A stretch of DNA of 64,000 bases from Novosphingobium resinovorum. GTDB lineage: Bacteria; Pseudomonadota; Alphaproteobacteria; Sphingomonadales; Sphingomonadaceae. Both the position numbers and the translations under genes were made by a program. This document shows, piece after piece, positions 27,084-33,936 of the stretch; position 1 is the stretch's first letter, and every line of letters begins with the position of its first letter. Where the stretch lies: NCBI RefSeq assembly GCF_027922145.1, contig NZ_BSFC01000021.1, positions 465,525 to 529,524 on the forward strand, in the 5' to 3' direction. Below the pieces are notes generated by a model. It did not search any database and was not told the DNA's origin. It worked only from the letters and a program-made list of their open reading frames with translations.

Positions 27084-28435
27084 CAGTTCCCCTCGACCCT
27101 CAACTCGCCGTAATCCGACCATTCGGTACTGACCTTACCGTCGACGAGCCGGCTGGTCTGCACGCGCCAGCGATAGCGGCCGCGCGGCAGATCGATCACC
27201 GGCTGGGACGTGTTTGAGAGTTCGGGCAGGTCGACCAGCGGTCTTGCCTCCTTGCCTGCCTTGGCAAGCTGGAAGCGGAACCGTGCGCCCGACCAATCGC
27301 GCGCGTTCCACCAGAACAGGTATTGGCGATACGGCCCCGCCCAACCCATCTCGATGCCCATGCGCAGCCCTTCGAGGCGGCGCTGGAAGGAGGATGTCGC
27401 GGGCGCGCCCTCCAACTCGTTACGGTCGATAGCGGTTGCCCGCACGAAGTAGGCGCCATCGGGCAGCGACGCGAACCGCAACTCCGGAGACTTGCTGGTC
27501 GCCTCGTCCAGAACCTCGAGGAACCTGGCGTCGGCGGCGATCTGCACATGGTAGGCCGTGGCGCCGGGCAACGGCTTCAGGATGAAATGTAGGCCTTCGC
27601 CGGTCTGGGCCGCATCCGGCTCAAGCAGTTCGGGAGCAGGCAGCAGGGCGACCGGCTCCGACAGTTCACTTGTCGTTCCGAAGCCTGCGGGCAGCGTCTG
27701 TGTCTCGTGCGCCTCGGCATCGAAACCGACCTTGCCTTCCAGCACTTCGCTCGTCGCCAGCCCGGCATCCGCATCATAGGCCATCCGGAACTTCGTGCCC
27801 CGCACCGAGGTAATGGCCCGGGGGGTCGAGAACCGGAAATCGCTTTGCGGGTCAGTCATCGGCGTGACGGTGGCGCTCGCGCCGCCCCGCTCGATGCCGA
27901 ACAGGCGCTCGACGTGGCTGTCGAACACCAACCGGCGCAGGCGCTGCACGCGCACGGTCGACTGCGACGGCAGAGCGATGGTCGTCGCGTCGGGCAACGC
28001 GAGCGTGACGAACGACTTCTGCCCGGTCTCGATGAGCATCCCCTCGCCCACCGTCATGCCGACGGCAGCCGGCTTTCCGCCGATCCGCACCGCGCCGCGA
28101 ACGCTGTGCACGGTTCCCCTCACCGGCTCGTGCCTCAGCAGTTCGCGCGGGATGACGAGCACCATCCCCACCGGCAACCGCAGCGGATCCGCCACCCGGT
28201 TGAGCCGTTGGACGATGCGATAGTCTTCGGTGCGGATGAAGTAGTTGGCGGCCAGCCGAAAGAGGTTGTCTCCGGGCCGGACCACGTAACGCACATCAGG
28301 GCGCGCCGGCTCCACCACCGCGGTGCCGTCGGGCCTAGCGACGGCCATCCCGCCGGGAACTGCCGCCAGCAGCAGGAGGGCGGCGCTTGTCGATACGCGG
28401 GTTCTACGATGCCAGGGCTTCAAGTCGATATCCAT
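27080..28435 (-). CDS. exported LysM/FecR-domain protein
   Basis: 451 aa. A signal peptide (RVSTSAALLLLAAVPGGMAVA) precedes a LysM-like domain (YVVRPGDNLFRLAANYF ... LPVGMVLVIP), which binds peptidoglycan glycans. A FecR domain follows (GTVHSVRGAVRIGG through STPRAITSVRGTKFRMAY), then fibronectin-like strands to the C-terminus. Unlike the sigma-factor regulator FecR, it has no cytoplasmic or membrane segment after the signal peptide, so it should be wholly periplasmic. It overlaps the response-regulator gene by 32 bp and the CHASE2 kinase gene by 4 bp. FecR-domain proteins of this type are commonly encoded next to CHASE2 proteins; a role as ligand-sensing partner of the kinase is inference. 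Confidence 0.88.
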   Translation of the reverse strand: MDIDLKPWHRRTRVSTSAALLLLAAVPGGMAVARPDGTAVVEPARPDVRYVVRPGDNLFRLAANYFIRTEDYRIVQRLNRVADPLRLPVGMVLVIPRELLRHEPVRGTVHSVRGAVRIGGKPAAVGMTVGEGMLIETGQKSFVTLALPDATTIALPSQSTVRVQRLRRLVFDSHVERLFGIERGGASATVTPMTDPQSDFRFSTPRAITSVRGTKFRMAYDADAGLATSEVLEGKVGFDAEAHETQTLPAGFGTTSELSEPVALLPAPELLEPDAAQTGEGLHFILKPLPGATAYHVQIAADARFLEVLDEATSKSPELRFASLPDGAYFVRATAIDRNELEGAPATSSFQRRLEGLRMGIEMGWAGPYRQYLFWWNARDWSGARFRFQLAKAGKEARPLVDLPELSNTSQPVIDLPRGRYRWRVQTSRLVDGKVSTEWSDYGELRVEGNW

Positions 28436-29090
28436 ACGAGTATATCGGGACCAGCTTCACGCCGTTATCCGGGCGAAGATGCAGCTTGGTCCTGACGTTT
28501 GAGATGTGCACGTCGAGGGTTCTCGTGGGGAGGTTCGGGTTGCGTCCCCATACGGCTTCGAAAATGTAGGCGCGCGCCAGAGCGCGGTGCATGTTCCTGA
28601 ACAGGAGCAGCGCCAGCGCGAATTCCTTCGCGGTCAGCGCAATCGGCTCTCCGGAGAGTTCGACCGTCTCGGCCCGCGTGTCGAAGCAGTAGCTGCCATA
28701 GTGTTCGAAACCCGACAGCGCTGCGGGATAGGCCCGGCGCGCCAAGGCGTTGATCCTGGCCTTGAGCACGACCGGTGCGACCGGTTTGATCACATAGTCA
28801 TCGGCTCCGGCAGTCAGCCCGGCGACGATATCCTCTTCCGCGGACCTGCTGGTGAGCATCAGCGAAGGCGGTGCGATCTCCAGATTGTCTCGCACCCACG
28901 ATATGACCTCAAGGCCGGACAGCCCCGGCACGTTCCAGTCGAGAATGAGGAGATCGTAGGTTGATCGGTGTAATGCCCGCACGAGAACCTGACCCTCGCC
29001 GAACACTTCGCAGGAATGGCCAGCCTCTGCGAGCGTCATCTCCACAAGCCCAGCCAGGGCCACATCGTCCTCAAGTATCGCTATCCGCAC
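28404..29090 (-). CDS. OmpR/PhoB-family response regulator
   Basis: 228 aa from GTG 29090, which follows AAAAAGG with 6-nt spacing; an ATG 24 bp upstream (29114) is the alternative. Receiver domain: acidic pair Glu7-Asp8-Asp9, phospho-acceptor Asp51 (LLILDWNVPGLSG), conserved Thr/Ser and Lys (IKPVAP). The C-terminal winged helix has LTAKEFALALLLFRN, NLPTRTLDVHISNVRTKL and YSYGYRLE. It is first in the operon with the LysM/FecR protein and CHASE2 kinase and is the kinase's presumed output, acting on DNA. The divergent GGDEF gene is a likely target. Confidence 0.9.
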   Translation of the reverse strand: MRIAILEDDVALAGLVEMTLAEAGHSCEVFGEGQVLVRALHRSTYDLLILDWNVPGLSGLEVISWVRDNLEIAPPSLMLTSRSAEEDIVAGLTAGADDYVIKPVAPVVLKARINALARRAYPAALSGFEHYGSYCFDTRAETVELSGEPIALTAKEFALALLLFRNMHRALARAYIFEAVWGRNPNLPTRTLDVHISNVRTKLHLRPDNGVKLVPIYSYGYRLEALAS

Positions 29091-29277
29091 GGCCGCCCTT
29101 TTTTGCCCCTGCACAGGGCTGAGACTCCGCCATAGCAGCGCCGATGCCGATTGCGAGGCGGGGCGGCCGGGCTTTGCAATGTTTTACAGGTGGTGTCTCG
29201 AAGAAGGGCAGGTCCGATTTTGCACTCCTTTACATGACAGTCCCAAACCACGCCGCTTATGGCGCGACTCAAGCTAA

Positions 29278-29294
29278 CTAGGGAAAGTCCCTAG
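29278..29294. promoter_or_regulatory. inverted repeat in divergent RR/GGDEF promoter region
   Basis: A 7-bp inverted repeat with a 3-bp spacer (CTAGGGA AAG TCCCTAG) in the 277-bp region between the response-regulator and diguanylate cyclase genes. Two TTTACA hexamers on the same strand (near 29183 and 29230) may be direct-repeat sites of an OmpR-type regulator. The link to this regulator is inference. Confidence 0.35.
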
Positions 29295-29367
29295 AGAACA
29301 AGGCGATGGTTGACGGGAGCCTCACAGGCGGCTGCGACATTTCCATTGCGAGCGCCGTTGGAGGATC

Positions 29368-30264
29368 GTGGAACACCTGTTCGGATCGATGTCGCTGGCA
29401 GCCTGCATGTTCGATCGCAATCTTACAATCGGCAAGGCCAGCAAGGCGGCGGCCACGATGTTCGGCCTTCCGACGCTGTTGGGGCGGCAAGCTGACGACT
29501 TGGTCCCCGGGGCCGCGCCGGTGCTGCACCGGTGCTTTGAGCTGGCCGACTTCGGCCTGCCTCTCCCTGATCACCGGTTCATCATGGGCGGGCGTGATTA
29601 TGCCGTTACATTTCATCCCTTGCGACACGCAGGCCTCGGCATCACCGCGCTGCTGGCCGTAGCCATGGACGTTACCCGCAGTCTCCGGATCGAACGTGTA
29701 CTTCGCGCTTCGCGTCGACGCCTTCTGATGGCATCCCGCCAGGACCACCTCACCGGACTGCTGAACCGGCGCGGGTTCGATGCCGCGCTCCACCGTGAAG
29801 TCAGACGGGCAAGGCGATCGGCGACCCCTCTCTCGCTTCTGATCATAAATATTGACTGGTTCAAGGCCTACAATGACAATCTTGGGCACCAGGAAGGCGA
29901 TCGATGCCTTGGTCTCGTCGCCGACGCTCTCGGTACATGCTTGCGGCGGGCAAGCGATCTCGCCTGTCGCTATGGCGGTGAGGAGTTCGTGCTGATCCTT
30001 CCCGAAACCGATGCCAAGGGTGCAGTGGCCGTAGCGGCCAATTGCCAGCAGGCGATACATACTCTTGCGATCGCGCATCCCGCCAGCGCATACGGGCGGC
30101 TCACGACCAGCATCGGCATCGTTGCAGCGCAAGCCTTATCGATTCCCGTCGATCCGACAGGGCTTTTCGCACAGGCCGATACTGCGTTGTACAGGGCAAA
30201 GAACAACGGTCGAAACCGCTGGGAGATCAATGACTGTTCGGCAGCAGAGCGTTCGTTGCGGTAG
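29368..30264 (+). CDS. diguanylate cyclase (PAS-like + GGDEF)
   Basis: 298 aa. Residues 1 to about 110 form a PAS-like sensor (MFDRNLTIGKASKAAATMF). The GGDEF domain begins at DHLTGLLNRRGFD and carries NIDWFKAYND and the active-site GGEEF motif. The inhibitory I-site is intact: RASD exactly five residues before GGEEF, so product inhibition by c-di-GMP is expected. No membrane segments. GTG 29368 is preceded almost directly by GGAGGA; ATG 29389 is an alternative. It is divergent from the CHASE2 two-component operon, which likely controls it, linking a periplasmic signal to c-di-GMP. Confidence 0.9.
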   Translation: MEHLFGSMSLAACMFDRNLTIGKASKAAATMFGLPTLLGRQADDLVPGAAPVLHRCFELADFGLPLPDHRFIMGGRDYAVTFHPLRHAGLGITALLAVAMDVTRSLRIERVLRASRRRLLMASRQDHLTGLLNRRGFDAALHREVRRARRSATPLSLLIINIDWFKAYNDNLGHQEGDRCLGLVADALGTCLRRASDLACRYGGEEFVLILPETDAKGAVAVAANCQQAIHTLAIAHPASAYGRLTTSIGIVAAQALSIPVDPTGLFAQADTALYRAKNNGRNRWEINDCSAAERSLR

Positions 30265-30376
30265 CTTCCTGAAAAGTCACAGTCGCTTTCGCTCTTTACC
30301 GGCCTCGCACCGAGCGATGTGCAGCCCCGCCAGCTTTCCTGCAGAAAACATAATTCCGCCCAGACCGAAGACGATA

Positions 30377-31498
30377 CTATGCCTTGAGTATCAGTCCCTT
30401 ACGGTCGAGCGTCCAGCCAACGCTCCAGCAAACCATAGTGTATGTCAAAGCGCATAGCAGCGAGCCGATCGCGCCTGGTGCGATGCGCTGGAAGATGGCG
30501 ATGCCGATCCAGTCATACAGTCCGCCATAGCCGGCGACGCGCACGAGATTAAGCGTAACCACGAAGAGTTCGGAGAACAGGTAGATCGCCAGCGGATTGC
30601 GCCCGAGGATCGTGAAGAAGCGCCTGCCCCCGTGCAGCCCCTTGACCTCGAACAGCCAACTGGCGAGCGCCAACAGGATCATGGCCAGTCCCACGGTGAG
30701 GAGCACGAACGGGCCGGTCCACAGCTTCTTGGCTATCGGGAACCACGGACTCCAGGCTAGAGCAGCCACGGTAAGCACCAGCCCCCCCAGCGCAAGCGCC
30801 CGCAACGTCCTTTCGAGCGAACCCGCGTGCAGGATGGCGAGGCCGGCAAGATAGCCGGCAATCACGTTGACCGTGGCGGGAAGCGTGCCGAGGAAGCCCT
30901 CCGGGTCGAAGCCGCCGTCCTTCTTGTAGAGGTGTTCCCTGGGCAGAAGGTACAGGTCCAGCAGGGTCCCGGCGTTGCCGGTCTTGGAATAAGCCTCGCC
31001 GGGCAGGCTGAACGCGAGCAGAATCGCCCAGTAGCCCAGCAGCAGGGCGACGCAGGCAAGCACCAGCTTCTTCCAGTCCAGCCATCGCACCACCAGTCCG
31101 GTAAGAACGTAGCACAGAGCCAGACGCTGCAGCACGCCGGGGACCCGGGTAAGCGCGAAGGGCGCAAGGCTCCAGCCGTCGGCGTCATGCCGGACGAAGG
31201 GATACCAGTACATCAGGAAGCCGAGCGCAAAGATGATCATCCCGCGCCTTGCGAGGTTCGCGAGGTACGGTCCGGTGGCGATCGGCTTGCGCATGGCGAA
31301 GCTCATCGCGTTGCCCATCGCGAAGAGGAAGCTCGGGAACACGAGGTCGGCCAGCGTGAAGCCGATCCACCTGGCGTGGACCAGCTGGGCGAACGCGGGC
31401 GCGCCCGGACCCGCCGTATTGACGAGGATCATCAGGAAGATGGTGACGCCCCGGAACACATCGAGCGAGGCGAAGCGCTGCGGCTTGGCGGCGGTCAC
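30377..31498 (-). CDS. nagX: NagX/HGSNAT-like membrane acyltransferase
   Basis: 373 aa, about ten membrane helices. The family opening LDVFRGVTIFLMILVNTAG is followed by FTLADLVFPSFLFAMGNAMS, RVPGVLQRLALCY and GRNPLAIYLFSEL. The family (DUF5009/DUF1624) is homologous to human heparan-alpha-glucosaminide N-acetyltransferase and, in bacterial GlcNAc loci, is called NagX. Its proposed role is inner-membrane acetylation or transport of amino sugars. The start overlaps the stop of the alpha-N-acetylglucosaminidase gene (ATGA), so the two are coupled. Confidence 0.88.
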   Translation of the reverse strand: MTAAKPQRFASLDVFRGVTIFLMILVNTAGPGAPAFAQLVHARWIGFTLADLVFPSFLFAMGNAMSFAMRKPIATGPYLANLARRGMIIFALGFLMYWYPFVRHDADGWSLAPFALTRVPGVLQRLALCYVLTGLVVRWLDWKKLVLACVALLLGYWAILLAFSLPGEAYSKTGNAGTLLDLYLLPREHLYKKDGGFDPEGFLGTLPATVNVIAGYLAGLAILHAGSLERTLRALALGGLVLTVAALAWSPWFPIAKKLWTGPFVLLTVGLAMILLALASWLFEVKGLHGGRRFFTILGRNPLAIYLFSELFVVTLNLVRVAGYGGLYDWIGIAIFQRIAPGAIGSLLCALTYTMVCWSVGWTLDRKGLILKA

Positions 31499-33852
31499 GG
31501 CCGGGTCTCGTTCAGGATGTCACGGACAAGCCTGAGCGGGTCCTTCGGGCTTTTACGCTTCCACAGGCGTCCGTCGGCGACCCATTGCTGCTCCCATGCG
31601 CGAATTGCGCCGAGGGTGGCGGGCTCGTCGAGCGGCTTTCCAGCGGCTGCCGCAGCGCGCTGGGCGGTGAGGAAGCTCTCCCAGCGCGGCAGGTAGTAGC
31701 CGGAATAGAGGCCCTGCCATGCGCGCGAGGCGTAGTCGGACAAGTGGCCTTCGCCGCCCCAGACGGTGACTATGGTCTTGGCCTCCTCCTCGAAGCGGGC
31801 CTTCTCGGCCGGCGTATCGCCATAAGCGCGCGCATCGGCGATCCATGAGCCGAGCGTTTCCTGCTGGTTGCCCGCGAGGAGGTCGATCTGCCGTGCCAGC
31901 GTGCCCATTCGGACGCGTGTCCGGTCGCCTTCGGCCAGCTTGCCGTCCCGATACGCCGCCAGCGTCGCCTTGAGCAGATGGTCGAGTTCGAGGCTGGCGT
32001 AATGCCGGGTCAGATCGACAATGTCGTATGTGAGCAGCTTTGACGGCTTGCCGGGCGCGGCGGCCAGCAGTGCGGTGATCCCCTCGCGCAGCTTGGCGGG
32101 ATCGCCGGGCGCTTCGGGATAGTCCGCGCCTTCCGCCATGGGGCGCTTGAAGAACAGGTAGGCGCCAGCGTGCTGCTGCCACCAGCGCGGCTCCCAGTAC
32201 CGGGTGCGATAGGCGCCCGCAGCCGCCTGTTCCCAGGCCTTCGCCAGCGCCGGGGAAACCTCGCCATAGCGGGCCTTCAGGTGCTCGCCCAGCCAGTCGG
32301 CAAGCGGGCGGTCGGGCTCGCCCCAGGCGAGGTCGTAGGCGTAGTCGTAGACCACCGAATTGCTGTGCAGGCCTTCGGGGAACAGGCCGAAGCCGGTCAG
32401 GCGGCCCTTGCGCGGATCGGCGTGAAGCGCGGCCATGTCGCGGCGGTAGAATTCGAGGTCGCCGTAGACGGGGTTGCTGCCGCCGTAATTGTGGACGTAG
32501 CCATAAGTCCACGCCTTGCCGTCGAAGGCGTCGGTCTTCTGCCAGATGCCGGGGTAGCGGTCGTTGCCGATGTCGAGGATCAGCATGCGGTCGTCGGGCA
32601 CGCGGCTGAGGAAGGCGGCGATCGCCTCGGGCGTCCAGAACGCCTTGTCGGCGCCGAACAGCCAGCCCTGCATCACCCATGTGGCCTTGGGCGCGGCGGC
32701 GGTGATCGAGCCGTAAAGCCGCTCGCCATACGCAGCAAGGCGCGCATCGCGCACTGCGGGCGGCAATGCCGCCGCGCGGGTGGCGGCGGTGTTGGCGATG
32801 GAGTCCCCGTACTCGGCGGCAGCGGCGTCGCTGCCGTCCTCGGCGATCGGGGGGATCATCTCGTTGAAGGCATCGGCGAGGTAGTATTCACCCTCGCCAT
32901 ACGTGCGGTTGTAAAGCGTCACGAACCGCGCGGCCAACTGCGTGAACAGCGGGTCCGACGGGTCGAGCCAATAGGTCGGCGGGAAGCCCTCCCACGCCCG
33001 CATCTTGTAGATGCGGGCCCTGGGGTGGGCCTTGGCGAATGCCTCGGGCACGTATCCGGCGAAAGCGGGCAGCACCGGCTTCATGCCGAGCGCACGCATG
33101 CGCGCGAGGATGCGCAGCTGGAGCTGGTGCTTCTTCTCGATCCAGCCCGACGACAGCGGCGCGCGGTAGCCCGCAAGGTTGCCCATGCGCTGCCACGGCA
33201 GGAACGGCGCGGCGGAGAGGCCCTCGGCGATCGCGGTCTCGCTCAGGCCGCTTTCGCGCCAGAGTTCGCGCCAGACGTATTCCTGGCCTTCCATCGCCAG
33301 CGGCGTGTCGACGCCGTGCGCGGCCATCCAGTCGATCTCCTGCTCCCACCGATCCCAGCCCCACCAGGGCGTGGTGTAGCCGTACGTGCAGGTGTTCAGG
33401 TAGGCGCGCAGCGCGAAGGGTGAGGCGACTTCGCCGGTATCCATCTCCGGCAGGGCGTCCAGCGCGCCGAGGCGGCGGCCTTCCCAGCTGACGTGCAGGC
33501 GTCCCAGCTTTTCCAGCGTGGTGGCGACACCGCGCACCAGCGCGACGGGGGAGGTGCCTTCGGCCTCGATATGTCCGCCGCGGATGCGCACGCGGTAGTG
33601 CGCCGCCCCGGCATCCGGCTTCAGGCTGAGGGAGAGCCTGTCGGCCGGAATGCCGAAGCGGGCCAGCGCGGCGGCGGCGGAATCGACGCCGGGCTGTTCA
33701 CCGGCCGGAGGAGAGTTGACCGATGAAGCCGGGGAAGGATTGTCTTTCGCAGCGACCGCGAAAGGCTGCGCGGCGGTGGCCAGCAGCAGGGCGGTGCCCG
33801 CCCATCGCAGGCTCCCCTTCTTGAACGGACGCGGGATGCGGATCGCGGTCAT
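31495..33852 (-). CDS. exported alpha-N-acetylglucosaminidase (GH89)
   Basis: 785 aa. ATG 33852 opens a basic leader and hydrophobic core (SLRWAGTALLLATAAQPFAVA), a signal peptide. Three GH89/NAGLU domains are recognisable: an N-terminal strand domain, the catalytic barrel (YLNTCTYGYTTPWWGWDRWE; MALEGQ-like MEGQEYVWREL; DAFNEMIPP containing a conserved Glu corresponding to the human NAGLU catalytic region) and the helical C-terminal domain. It releases terminal alpha-linked GlcNAc from glycans, in the periplasm. It lies between the receptor and NagX genes and supplies GlcNAc for the PTS encoded across the divergent promoter. Confidence 0.92.
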   Translation of the reverse strand: MTAIRIPRPFKKGSLRWAGTALLLATAAQPFAVAAKDNPSPASSVNSPPAGEQPGVDSAAAALARFGIPADRLSLSLKPDAGAAHYRVRIRGGHIEAEGTSPVALVRGVATTLEKLGRLHVSWEGRRLGALDALPEMDTGEVASPFALRAYLNTCTYGYTTPWWGWDRWEQEIDWMAAHGVDTPLAMEGQEYVWRELWRESGLSETAIAEGLSAAPFLPWQRMGNLAGYRAPLSSGWIEKKHQLQLRILARMRALGMKPVLPAFAGYVPEAFAKAHPRARIYKMRAWEGFPPTYWLDPSDPLFTQLAARFVTLYNRTYGEGEYYLADAFNEMIPPIAEDGSDAAAAEYGDSIANTAATRAAALPPAVRDARLAAYGERLYGSITAAAPKATWVMQGWLFGADKAFWTPEAIAAFLSRVPDDRMLILDIGNDRYPGIWQKTDAFDGKAWTYGYVHNYGGSNPVYGDLEFYRRDMAALHADPRKGRLTGFGLFPEGLHSNSVVYDYAYDLAWGEPDRPLADWLGEHLKARYGEVSPALAKAWEQAAAGAYRTRYWEPRWWQQHAGAYLFFKRPMAEGADYPEAPGDPAKLREGITALLAAAPGKPSKLLTYDIVDLTRHYASLELDHLLKATLAAYRDGKLAEGDRTRVRMGTLARQIDLLAGNQQETLGSWIADARAYGDTPAEKARFEEEAKTIVTVWGGEGHLSDYASRAWQGLYSGYYLPRWESFLTAQRAAAAAGKPLDEPATLGAIRAWEQQWVADGRLWKRKSPKDPLRLVRDILNETRP

Positions 33853-33890
33853 CGGGGGTAGTCCTTGCAACAGTCTTGAACAGGTTGGTA

Positions 33891-33915
33891 CGTGCCCGGC
33901 ACAGGCCCGGGCACG
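33891..33915. terminator. intercistronic hairpin between TBDR and GH89 genes
   Basis: A 9-bp perfect GC-rich stem (33891-33899 with 33907-33915) lies in the 84-bp gap between the receptor stop and the glycosidase start. There is no T run. Such structures often lower expression of distal genes, here giving more receptor than enzyme. Confidence 0.5.
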
Positions 33916-33936
33916 CACCTTGTCGTCATGGCGATG

